This document shows positions 22,262 to 33,540 of a stretch of DNA of 64,000 nt, one piece after another. Positions within the stretch are counted from its first letter, which is position 1. Each line of letters begins with the position of its first letter. The notes under the pieces were generated by a model. That model was not told the DNA's origin. It made no database searches and saw nothing but the letters and a program-made list of their open reading frames with translations. The stretch is from Pleodorina starrii (taxonomy: Eukaryota > Chlorophyta > Chlorophyceae > Chlamydomonadales > Volvocaceae), in contig BRXU01000004.1 of assembly GCA_030267565.1 (NCBI GenBank), positions 5,763,001 to 5,827,000 of the forward strand. The letters are read 5' to 3'. The translations under genes were made by a program, and so were the position numbers.

Positions 22262-25200
22262 ATGAACTGTTGTCCTAGGGCGCAAATGTCCTTGTTAAGC
22301 TTAAGGCTTGTAACAGGCGGCCTCCTCTTTTTAGCCGTCACATCGCGCACAGCATTTACAGCAAGATCGTCTTCATACCAACCCAGTGACCAGGCATATG
22401 GGCTTTCCACGCGGCGGAGCCTCGCGAACCGAGTGGCTGTAGCTGGACACCGAACCACGTGTCATCGGAGCTGCAGCGTTCACGGTGTTTGTAACGAGGA
22501 GCTAGGAAGGTGGGAAGCCTTGCGAAAGCGCGCTCGCGGTCATTGGGTCGGACACCCACCTTCGCCGCCCCTCGCCTCCGCCTCGGTACCCCTTTCCTCC
22601 TATCCCCTCCCTCTCCCTCGTTGACCCCAGGTGCGACTGCCCCCGGCACTACACCGGGCCCTCTTGCTCCGATCCAGCCCGCAACATCAGCGCCATCTGC
22701 AAGGCGTACTCCCTCACACTGCATGGAGACTGCGAACACGACCCATCGTGCTTTAACAACTGCAACCAGCGGGGGAAGTGCATCACCGGCATGTGCCACT
22801 GCGAGCCAGGTGCGGGCGGAGGGGGGAGGGGAGGGGCAACCAGAGGGGCGCACACTCCCGCTGTAGCAGCCACGGCTGCGCGATGGGATGGAACCACGCC
22901 GCGCCCAGCCGTCCTCTGCTGCCCGGTCCGGGCCCTGCGTCAGCTGCAACGGCAGCAGCGGCGGCGGAACGCCTTCCCCCGCGATGCAGGGAGCCATGCA
23001 GTCATCCATCCGCGTGTGTCCGGGGCTTTGGGGCCCTGGCGGAGGCATCCAGGCACTCCCGCCCCCGCACTCGCCGAGCGCCACGGGCCCACGGCCCGCA
23101 GCTCCCGCTCGCAGCTGCCTCCGGGCTCACAGTGCGCTCCGGCTCCACTGCGGGGCTTCTTGTTTCTTTCTTGCAAATTCACTCTTCAAACTCCCCGGCG
23201 GGGCTGTGTTAGCTGTGGGGATGTAAGCAAGCGAAATGATGCAAGAGGGAGAGCCGGTCCGCCGGTTGGTTTGACGGGTGCGGTTGAGGGCGCTGTGCAC
23301 GCGCGTTAGAAGTGGGGGCCGCCGATCCGCCGCATCTTTTGCCCCTGGTCTGGAGAGCTCACAAGGGTCGTGTGGAGTTGCCTCCTTTGCGGGATTCGGT
23401 TCGGCAGCTCGACAAATGACGGCCGCGGGCCACTCGCTGCCCCATGAACCCGAGGAGCGATTCCGGCGGGGGAAGGGCAGTGCTGGTCCGGATGCTCGCC
23501 GCTGGGGGCCCGTGCCTGGGTCGTTGCGTGCCTGCCCTTTGTGGGGTTAAGGTACTCACCTCGCGCCTTCGTACCGGTATGTATGTGTGTTACTTCGTCG
23601 TTTGGGTCGGGTGTGCTGATCATCTCTTCGGGGGCACCGCGTCTGTGCGGCCCTGGCGGCCGTTCACACGTGCCCTGGACGTGCCCTGGACCCGTCCTCG
23701 ACGCGCCTGCCTCAGGCTACTGGGGCATGGACTGCTCAATCAGTTGGGGACCGGGTGGCAAGCCGCAGCTGCTGGAAGGGCGCTACAAGCCGCGCAAGAC
23801 GGGCGTCAAGATCTACGTTTACGAGTTGCCCTCGCAGATGACCTCCTGGTACGGCAGCATACGGCAGAGGATAGGATGTAAGGGGTGGGCTACTGGGCTT
23901 GCACCGCAATGCCGCCTGCACCGAAGGGCGTACTGACCATGTAAAATGTGAAAACGAGCTTCGTTCTCCTTTCATAAAATCATAATGCCCCTGTGAAGGG
24001 CCGAGGAGGTCGTGAGGAGGAGGACAGAGCAGGGGGAAGGAGAAAGCTGCCGGCCAGTCAAGCCAGGGGCAGAGTGCGATCGCGGCGACATGGAGGAAGC
24101 CCGAGCCGCGAACACGCGTGTGTTGTGTCGTGCGTGTTGGATGCGGACGTTTGGCTGCCTGCCACTGTCGTCGCTCCCTTCCCCTGCTGCCGCCGCCGCC
24201 GCGCCGTGGGGCCGTAGGCGCGCGCTGTCCTGTCTGAGCTCCTTGAAGCGAAGCTCTTGCGTTTATCGCGCCTCCGCCGGGTAACCGCCACCTTCCCGCA
24301 GGTTCGGCTTCTGGCGAATGGATCGGCCGCTTCACCTCGTGTTCTGGCAGCGGATTATGTCGTCGGGCATCCGCACCCTCAACGGCGACGAGGCCGATTA
24401 CTTCTTCATCCCCCTCAACACGCGGGGCTCTGTGGTCGGGGGGCAACTCTCAGAGGCGATATCGTACATCCGCCGTACATGGCCCTGGTGGAACAACACG
24501 GACTACGGCCACCGGCACTTTATGATCCACACGGGCGACATAGGGTGAGCGGTGGGAGGCCCTGATGGGGCTGGGGTGGGATGTGAGGTGGGATGTTGGC
24601 TGGGCTGGGGTGGGCTGGGATGTGGGGTAGGGTGGGCTGGGATGTGGGGTGAGCTAGGGTGGGATCAAGGAGAAATTGAGGAAGCGGACGGGCGCGAGTT
24701 GGGCTGCTCGTGTCCTTCCAGGCGCGTGTCTGAGCGGGCTGCCATCCCCATCAAGGCGGGCGGCACTGCGGGCTGCTGTGTTTTGAGCTTTTGCCGGTGG
24801 CTTTGCCGCCCTTGTCGGCCTCTCCTATAGCGCTCCTCAGTCCTCAAGGGGACCAAAACAAGTCAAGCCAGCTGCACGTCCGCCCGGTAATCGGGCCGGT
24901 AGCGAGTAGCGAGCTCGCGACCCTCTTGGAAAACTTCCTTTTCACCACCGCAGGGTCAATGAGTACCCTAATCGTGTGCGCAAGGAGATGAGCGAAGCCA
25001 TGGCCAACATCACCTGGCTAACCCACTGGGGTCTCTATGAGGAGCACCCCACGTACAAGTGGGACGCCGCACACCGGCCTGGAAAGGTGCGGATACCGGT
25101 ATCGGTACGCAGCACCGCTTCAGGAAAATCCACACCGCTTGGCTCTCTTATTATCCCCCCCTGAGTTTTCATGCTTTTGGACATTCAGCGCCGGCGTGGC

Positions 25201-28200
25201 ACATCTTGTGACGTCGATTGCCTGCAAACCTGACCGCACAGATAGATTCCCACAGTCAGCACCAGCCCAGCTGCCCCGAGTGAGACCATTTCAGGGTTTT
25301 TAGGGTTTTATTAGGGTTTTAGTGTCAGGCTGTCAGCCGCCAGGGACTTGACCAGGACAGGGCCCTGCCCGCTGCCCCCCGTCCCGCTGCTGTACCGGTG
25401 TCTTCTTTCTTGCCCCCGTCCCAAACTGACCACGGCCCCGGTTGCCTACTGCCGAGTGCCCCGCATACTAGTCAGTGTGGCTCATGGCCCACGCACTGAT
25501 ACCTGCCCCTCACCGAATCCGTCCAAGCCCCAGAATCCACCGTTGGTCGAACCCCTGTGTAGGATCTCGTGGTTCCCCCGGTCATCATGTCCCAAGGCTT
25601 CCAGGAGTCCCCAATGAACCTGGCGGTTCAGGCGGAGGCGGACGCCAAGGGGGAGAGCCTGGAGCGCAAACACACCCTCTTCTTTGCGGTGAGGAGCTGG
25701 GGGGGGGGCGCGTCAGGCTGGGGTTATGGGTGCTGGGGCCTGTGGCATGGGGTGAGGGAAGGCAGGCGCTCTCGGGCCTGAAAGCCAGCGGCAGCGGCGC
25801 AAGCGAGGCATGATGGCAGGTGGCCGGCAGCACATATATACCTCTGCACAGAAACAAAACGACAAGGCCCATCAACACGCGGAACTAGCTCAGATGCTGA
25901 CGGCGCACGGATGGAAAGTATGTTACACGAAACAGGAAGCAATTAGCCTGGGCTTCGTCGGCACCATCCGCAAAGACCTGCGACAACTGCTGACCTCACT
26001 GGGAACGAGCAACGAAGCGGCCAAAAAATGCTGCAACGGCCTCCATGACCACGCTGTCCGAGCGTTGAACGCAATTGTCGCTGCCAGGAGGCAACTGGAG
26101 CGGGACCCCCGCCAACGGAGCACAACCAGCGCCGACCCGCCCTAACCCGCCGCAACGGCGGGCTCCCAATCTCACCACGGTAGCGGGAGAGGCATGGGAT
26201 CGGGGCAACCCGACACCCCACCCCTCCTGCTCCCATAACCCACGCCTCGGCTCTGTCGGGCGTATTATTATTATTATACCTCTGCAGTTTGCGGGAGAGC
26301 CGGCCCATCGCCCGGAGAGCACGAGTGACCCCTACCCCTGCTCATATTGTCCCCTTCACCGGTGATACGGTATTGGGCGGAACGAAGAAAGTGTCTCGGA
26401 CGATGAGCTTCTCCTCGTCTCATGGCGGTCCTCCTTGGTGTTCCCGTGGGAAGGGCACAGAACATACAAGTACCAAGAGTGCCGGTCCGTGTCGTGGACG
26501 AACACGCAGGGATTGACAGGGTTTCAGCTGTGTTATCTTTCCTTGCGGATGATCAACGGTTGTGCATTCCTTTGGTTGTTTTGAATTCTGGCCGCCGCCC
26601 AGATTCGGCCCAGCCGAATCAAGAGCCCTCCACCAGAACCCGCGGTCCGCACTGCTTGTATGTATGTATGTATGCATGTGCGGAATCCCGCAGGGCCGCA
26701 TCTGCGGAGATCGACAACCCCCAGATGAAAAGACGGGCTTGTGCAAGACTACGACCCATCATGGCTACAGCCTCGGAGTGCGGCAAAAGGTGGGTGGGCA
26801 CTAATACCTGGGCTGGGCAGCTGGGGGCTGGCGGTTGGCTGGGTTCGGGTTCGACACTGTCCGGTGGGTCACGGACCCATGGGTCGTGAACGCGGCAGCC
26901 GTTTTGTGCGTCTGAAAATTACACCAGGCGTTACGGTGAAGGGGCGTTGGCTTGTTGGTCGGGCCGATGGGGGTTTGGCTTACCGGTAACAATTCGGTGG
27001 ATGTGGTGAGTCCAGGTTTGGGGTTGGGACGTGGCTGCCGCTCAGTCCCTCGTCCAACGTTCCAATCGGCGAAGGAGTCCTCCCTCCCAGGCCAGCGGCC
27101 TCAAGGCATTCACACTCCCACCCAAACACACACAACCGCAGGTGCACCAGTACTACCGCAACTACAAGGGTTTCAAAATCGTGGAGTGGACGAAAACCTA
27201 TTTGGAGGTGAGGGACAGGAGGAGGCGCAGGGAGACTGGGGCCGTAGTGCTGCAGGCTACAATGAAGGTCCGGTCGCAGCCTGCCCCCAGAGCTTCCAGC
27301 AAGCGCACTAAGGGAGGCACGGAGGTTAGGCTTGGGTAGATCCATTCAACCTCCTCCTTCGCCGCCAACCCCTGTCGTTTATCGCGTCCTTCGCGGCCGC
27401 CCGTATTCAGCCACTGATGAGCCACTCTCGCTGCCGTACTCCGCTTTCCCTGCACCGGTCGATGCCCATTACTGCCACCCACACCCCGACCTTAAACCCA
27501 TCCGCGTCCCACACCCGGCTCCTCCCGGCCTATACGTGGATACGCCCCCCCCCAAGGACATCTCCACACACAAGTTCTGCTTGGCCCCTGTGGGTGGCGG
27601 GTGGGGCAAGCGGGCGCTCCTGGTGACCTTCATGGGCTGCGTGCCGGTGTGCATCAGCGATAAAGTGCTGCAGGCCTTCGAGCCGGAAATCGATTGGTCC
27701 AAATTCAGCGTCAGCGTGGCAGAGGCCGACATCTCCAACCTGCCCCGCATCCTGAACAGCATCTCCTCGGCGGAGCTGGCGTCGAAGCAGGTGCGATGAT
27801 GTTGGGTTGAGCGTTGAGGGATTTTCTGTAGCTGCTGCGCGGTCGCACGACACACAACATCAATGTTGTCAATATATGCATCTTGTCACCGCTTTTGGGC
27901 GCCTGCCCCCTGCAGAAGCGCCTGCGTTGCGCGGCGCAGCACATGTTTTACAGCAGCAGCCTGGGAGCCATCCTGGGGGAGGATGGAAGATACGGTGAGA
28001 GGGAGGGAGAGGGATTCTGTGGGACTTGCAGGGTGGGGTGGCGTAGGCCCTATCAGCTAAACCACTCCGGATGGATGATTGCGGATAGGTCAGCAGGAGT
28101 GAGGGGGTCGCCCGTCTAAGTGTTGCTGTTTGCGCCCTGTTGCGGCAGTCTTTGCGTGTGCACGCGTGTGCCGCGGCGCCAACAGCTCACTGCTCACTCG

Positions 28201-29091
28201 CCCAGACCATCCATATTTATGTGCGCAACTAGGTCCTGTATTTCTTTTTCCGTTTACGGTAATGACGGCAGGAATGGACATCCAGCCGGGTTGGGTCTGA
28301 AGGAAATAAATATCACTGACAGGCGTCACCGTCCAAATACTAGCGATTGCGTCTTCCTTTTGCTGTTCCAGTGCACGCGGATCAGCGCCGCCCCCCCCAC
28401 GCACCAGGGGCCTACCGTCTACGGCGCAAGCCAGCACGTGCCATTCATTGCGGCGCCTGTTGCACCCATTGCCACTCCCTCGCCCACTTACCACACGCCC
28501 CCCACCGCCGGATCCTTCCTCAGACGCGTTCGAGACCACCATGGAAATCCTGCGAGTACGGAAAGAGCACCCCGGTGTACCGCCTGAGAAGTACACCAAA
28601 GTGGACGAGCGCTTCCGCAAGTTCGTCGACTGCGATCTAGGTACGGAGTACGGCGCGAGAAGACGCGTATTTCGCTACTAGACTGGTCATAAGGGCTTCG
28701 CCAGCTTGGCACTGCCTTAGGGGGCAACACCCCTGGAGCCGGGTGCTTCAGGGACCGCACCCATCCGCAGCCGGATCTGCATCCCAACCAATCTCCAGAT
28801 TCTCCAACAGATGCTCTTCCCGCTTGCTTGCTACGCAAACGCGCGCACTGGCACAGTGGCAAACCTCTTTCCCGCGCCGCCGACCCCGCCTGCCTCCTTC
28901 CTCCCCCCGCAGATGGTCCCGACCCGCTGCCGCTGTGCACCCAAGGTCACGACCGGCAGTTCCCGGACCGGCCCGCCTGCAGCGAGTGCCGGAACAAGGA
29001 AAGCCACAGCACTCGGTTCTACACATCGCCGGGCGGGCTGCTTTGCTGCGCTGTCGGGGATATGGCCCAGTGTCCCCGCGCCTGGCCTTGA
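22262..29091 (+). CDS. EGF-domain exostosin-family glycosyltransferase (GT47), paralogue 2
   Basis: Twelve exons: 22262-22509, 22631-22809, 23716-23848, 24302-24544, 24954-25086, 25563-25688, 26694-26789, 27142-27207, 27557-27790, 27916-27994, 28524-28640 and 28913-29091, about 610 residues. The second in-frame ATG (22286, MSLLSLRLV) lines up better with the start of paralogue 1 and may be the true start. A hydrophobic anchor (LVTGGLLFLAV) is followed by two EGF-like modules (CHRSCSVHGVC, CDCPRHYTGPSC; CFNNCNQRGKC, CHCEPGYWGMDC). The exostosin region runs from VKIYVYELP through FWQRIMSSGIRTLNGDEADYF to FCLAPVGGGWGKR, MGCVPVCISDKVLQ and FEPEIDWSKFS. A tail with CSEC, CCAVGDMAQC and a terminal RAWP closes the protein. 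Every intron phase matches paralogue 1, and exons 3-6 and 8-11 have identical lengths, so the pair arose by tandem duplication. The glycan substrate is not deducible. Confidence 0.85.
25289..25322 (+). repeat. Degenerate telomere-like tract (TTTTAGGG type) in intron 5 of GT47 paralogue 2
   Basis: Three successive AGGG or CAGGG blocks separated by T-rich runs (TTTTTAGGG, TTTTATTAGGG, ending TTTTAG) resemble the Chlamydomonas telomere unit TTTTAGGG. The tract is short and imperfect, so chance is possible. Confidence 0.4.
25837..26286 (+). mobile_element. 5'-truncated LINE insertion with 12-bp target-site duplication in intron 6 of GT47 paralogue 2
   Basis: The 12-mer TATACCTCTGCA occurs at 25837-25848 and again at 26275-26286. 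Between them, 25849-26274 holds an open frame to 26145. It encodes the last ~98 residues of a reverse-transcriptase polyprotein-like protein (AHGWKVCYTKQEAISLGFVG, then GTIRKDLRQLLTSLG). About 120 bases of untranslated sequence follow, then a tail of ATT repeats right at the second duplication copy. The C-terminal peptide resembles the ends of algal non-LTR retrotransposon ORFs (AGW-V, G-VG-I, LG). The arrangement is that of a dead-on-arrival LINE in sense orientation. The family call is from pattern memory. Confidence 0.7.
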
Positions 29092-32000
29092 GAGGCTTTG
29101 GAGCAGGGTGGGTTGAGGGCAGTCGGTGGGCAGCCGCGCGACCGTGACCAGCGTTGACACGGAGGGGGCCCGGGGGTGCGGCGAATGGCAAGCTTTGGAA
29201 TGGGGTTGGGGTTGGGGTTGGGGTTTGGACCGACCGTGCCTTGTTGCGGCTGCGTGGGGCCGCCGGGGCTGCAATGCCGCCAGTGCCAGTGATGCCATTG
29301 CCGCCGGCGCTGACCGGGCGAAGGTGCAAGAGGGAGCCGGGGTAAAAATGCGAACCACGGCGGAGGGAAGGCAAGGCAAGCAGCTGGCGTCGGGCGTTGA
29401 GTGTGCTGCTGGGGATGTCGGGGTTGATGTTGACGATGGTGAGGGGCCGCGGCTGATTAGGGCTGATTTGGGTGCCGCACGGCCAACGACACTGATGGGA
29501 AGTTGGAATTGCTTTTTCGACACGAACCAAAGTCTGTCTGTGTGCCTGCCGGTCGTTATTGGATTTGTGATTTATAATTATGTGCGAAGCAGCTCTGCCC
29601 TTGGGGTGCATATTTGGAGCCCGGCGGTGTTTTTATTTGGCGCTTTTATTTGTCCGTCGCGCGCTCGGTTGCATCTGAGCAGCCGCAGCCGCCCGTCCTG
29701 ACGTCGGCAAGCCCTCCTTGTGGCCCTGAAAAAACGTTTGTTGCCAGGAATGGCGTTGTGTTGCTTGATGGGCTTTACTAAGGAGGAAGATTTTCACTTT
29801 AGGATGCGACTGACGGACAGCGCAAAAGCAGGCGAAGACGGCAGAGATGCCCTCTCGAACACGACGGCGTCGACGTTGCACGGTGACGGCGTTGCACAAC
29901 AAACCCAGAGCACTTTTTATTTATATATGTGGCTCACAATTTACCTATATTGGGTGTTGCTGCTGCGTTGGGCTCCAGGCCCTGCATTATTGACGTGCAT
30001 TCGGTTGGGAGAGAAGGAGAGACAGGGACTCAAGCGACAGAAAAAAAGTCGTTTTGCAACGTTGGTCCTCCAGATGCGGTCGTGCGCCAGTTGTGTCCGG
30101 TGGTGCCTACAGAGGTCCTCACAGGAGGGCAGCGGGCGGTGCACCTAGACTAGGCGCGACGGGGGATGCTGGCTGGTGGGCCGTCATGGCTGGGGACCTC
30201 AAAGAGGGGAAGGGCGAAGGGGCCGGCGGGGCACTGCTTCCTGCCGAGCTGGCAGCGGCGCAGCGCGTCACGCAACCCCGGCATCGTGCGCTGCGAATGC
30301 GCTTCAAGAGAGACTTCTCGCCCGGTCCCTGTGGACGCAAGCGTGGAGAGTAGATGGCTCGCGACGGGCTCTTCCAGCAAGTGTAACGCAATGGTGTGTG
30401 TGACTGTGTGTGTGCAGCGCCGCCCGATGATGTTGATCGCTTGCTGGCGCTCGCCTGTCGTTTCATGGGGTCGGCACTCGGCAGGGCGAGGTGGATCGTC
30501 CAGCTTCCTGTGATGCCGTCGCCCCTTCCAGAAGGCGGGCTGCGCATTGCTCCTCAGGTCGGCTTGGCTCTGCCTTTCGGGCGGGCGCCAGCTGCGGAAG
30601 CAAGCGCAGCCTCTGGATGGCAGCTGACGGGGCTTTTTTTACTCTCTTCCGAGTTCCAAGGGCCCACACGTGAGTGCTGGCTGTATTGGCTCCGTGCACC
30701 CGAGCAGAAACATCTCAGGGTGCCAGCCGCCGTGTGCTGCGACGATCGGGCAAAAGGCGGCAGCTGACCAGGACAAAGCACAGACGCGGCTCGCCGATAC
30801 GTAAGGAAGGAAGGCGCAGGCGGGCCCTGTGACGATGTGAGCCTTCCTTCTCACCCTCGTGTCCGCGGGGCTGTGCACCCGTGAGCCGCGGGCCGCCTCG
30901 GCTTTGCTCGGCCGTGCAGACGCTCGGCACCCGAATTGCTCTTTGTGAACCTGCATCCGAACGGTTGGTTTGCCCCAATAGGGGCGAGAGTCTTAGCGGT
31001 CGGTAGTTGAGTATGCGTATACCGTTGCACAGGTCCTTTGTACCATACACCGGTCCTTTACCGTTGGGCCGGTCCTATGTACAGTGGTCACTGTACCACT
31101 GTGCGTCCGATAACCAGGAGCGAGCTTTTTTGTGCGCCGTTCCATTCATTTGTGCGCAGCTGCTGCTTGCGCGAGGTAGCTGCCCGCAGGCGGTTCCACG
31201 GCAGGCAGGCTGTTCGTTACGAAGTCGCACGCACGTTACGAAGTCGCACGCACGTTACGATATCGAACGTTATACGCAACGCGAGAATGACAAGGGGTTG
31301 GTGTCGGCTTCCTTGAAGCCGGAAAAAGGGCGGGGCCCCGTTCAATCCGTACGGGTTAAGATGAGTGCTAGGGCGAAAGTGTGGACAGTCCTGCTGATAT
31401 ATAGCCAGGGCTTTATCCCCGAAATGCCTGCTTGCGGAGTCGTCAGCAAGGCCTGCCGGCGCCGCGCGAATCACGTCATCCCCCCGGGTGCATGAGCGCA
31501 TGGATCGAAATACGGCATCATTTCCAAAGCGAGCGGCGAGGGCGTCAAGTGTGAGAGTGTCCTGACAGTCCTGCTGATAGACAGCCAGAGCTTTATATCC
31601 GAAATGCCTGCGGCTTGAGCAATCCACCCCATGTTCAGCATCGCGGTCCGTCTCGGCACTGTGCAACTCTTCCCGCGAGCGCATTGGCTTAAGTAACATG
31701 ACAGTAGACGTGGAGTGTATCATTCACATATCACGCAGGCTGACTTGCCAATAGAAGGACAGCGGAACTGTTTGCGAGGGTCGCGACGACGTGCAGTTGC
31801 CGACGAGAGTGCACAGGCTTCGCTACCGAGGTATCCGCCGTATCGTAGAGCAGGCTTGACAACTTTAATATTAGGACAGGACTGTAGAAGTCCCCTAGGT
31901 TGCCGACTGGACTTGTCGGGCGGCCCGCAGAAGAGCGCCGCATCGTGCGTGCATTGGCGGCTTGGCGTCCAACAACCAGCAGTTTGCCCCTCATGGTTTG

Positions 32001-32390
32001 ATCCTTGCAACCTTTGTAATAGTAATATGCGTCAAGACGATCGGACCGGCTAGCAGAGCTGCTGTGGTGTGGTCGCGGGAAGAATGTATGTTCGCAATGC
32101 AAACATAGTTGGTTGCTTGCCGAAACGAAGATTCTTTTCACGCCGTCATGTCAGAAATCCACTTTAAGGAACGATGAATCTTCTGGAAGTAATTATAGGC
32201 CGAGAGGTGTTGGTTTGACCTCGGCCTCGGTCCATGGAGACTGCCAAACTGGTTTGTACTCATGCGATGTTGGGTTCCAATAATAAATTTACCGTGCAAT
32301 AAAGAATGTAATCTTTTACTTATGCAGACTTTCCGTTGGCCGAAAGTCTACACTTGTCCATTTACTTCCACCGTCCCACGTCCCACGGGC
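29092..32390. other. Region between GT47 paralogue 2 and the satellite array
   Basis: No gene is recognised. The first part should hold the 3'-UTR of the upstream gene. It contains a short G-rich run (about 29207-29225, GGGGTT units), several T-rich and A-rich patches, and a TGTAA motif near 30382 that is rather far from the stop. A diverged direct repeat of about 49 bases lies at 31384-31432 and 31564-31612. GC content falls and satellite-like phrases begin only after about 32380. Confidence 0.45.
31384..31612. repeat. Direct repeat, ~49-bp copies with 180-bp period
   Basis: Copies at 31384-31432 and 31564-31612 share GACAGTCCTGCTGATA and CCGAAATGCCTGC, with a few substitutions between. On the minus strand both would read as related peptides (KALAIYQQDC and KALAVYQQDC), so a decayed internally repetitive coding sequence is conceivable. 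No start, stop or splice structure supports a gene. Confidence 0.5.
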
Positions 32391-33045
32391 ACACGGACAA
32401 GCGCGCGCCCTTTGGGCCGCGGGCTGCCGTAGCGCCCCTTGCGGATGCGGACGCGACGCGACGCGATGCTCCACGCTACGTTCCGCTACGCTCCATTACG
32501 ATCCGCTACGCAACGCTATGCTACGCTTCGCTACGCTAGGCTACATGACGCGACGACGCGACGTCGTGTTGCGTTGTGTAGCATTGCAATGCGATCGTGC
32601 ATGTTGCGCTGCACTACACGATGCGACGCGACGGCACGCGACGCGACGGCACGCGACGCGACGTGACGCGACGCGACGCGACGTGACGTGACACGACGTG
32701 ACGCGACGCGACGCGACGTAACGTGACACGACGCGACGTAACGCGACACGATACGATGCGACGCGACGCAACACGACGCGACGCGACATGACACGACGCG
32801 ATGCGACGCGACGCAACGCGACGCTACACTACATTACATGACGCGATGCGACGCTATGCTACGCTCCGCGATGCTCCACAATATGTTCCGCTACGCTCCA
32901 TTACGATCCGCTACGCAACGCTATGCTACGCTACGCTACGCTAGGCTACATGACACGACGACGCGACGTCGTGTTGTGTTGCGTAGCATTGCAATGCGAT
33001 CGTGCACGTGACGCGACGCGTCGTGACACGATGCTACACTACACT

Positions 33046-33540
33046 TCGCCGAGGGGTCCCGCGCCATGAGTGTTCTGAGTCAGATTGCGGGTGATTTGCA
33101 GAATGGCGTATGTGATAGCACGGCAGCCGTGGATCGCATTGGGTCGCTCTTGCAGAAGGTAATGACCCGCGCTTTTGCGGGGCACAGGCCTGCAGGCATG
33201 CGACCTGGAGAGGGTACTATCTGGTGGAACGCGGATTGCCAACAGGCCCGTCAGCGCATGCTCGTGGCTCGGGCGCAGCTTGGGGCCGGCCGAGTACTGA
33301 ACAAATCTGGGTGGGTTGCTTTCTGTGAGGCGCGAAGTGCTTTTAACCGCGCGAAACGGCTCGCGCGTGCAGCGTACGATGAGGAGCGGATGCGTGAGTT
33401 CGTGACGAAGTGCAGATATGATCAGCGTGCTCTATGGCGTGCTTTGGGCGGGAAGCTTAGGGAGCGTTGTGCTATTGAGGACATACAGGTGTTTCAGGAG
33501 CATTTTGCGTCACTTTTGAACGCAGGGGTTGGGGAGCGGC
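33046..33540 (+). mobile_element. Internal LINE fragment (endonuclease-RT linker region) embedded in the satellite
   Basis: A frame open across the whole segment encodes a non-repetitive basic peptide with TIWWNADCQQARQRMLVARA, RSAFNRAKRLARAAYDEE and YDQRALWRALGGKL. This is the pattern typical of the stretch between endonuclease and reverse transcriptase in non-LTR retrotransposon ORF2 proteins (WWN, then spaced Arg-rich helices ending in a Trp-x-x-Leu). Both ends switch abruptly into satellite sequence. About 100 bases of the satellite module normally present here are missing. It has neither a LINE 5' nor 3' end. It could come from the same family as the copy at 44870, which starts further downstream in the ORF. 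Confidence 0.65.
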
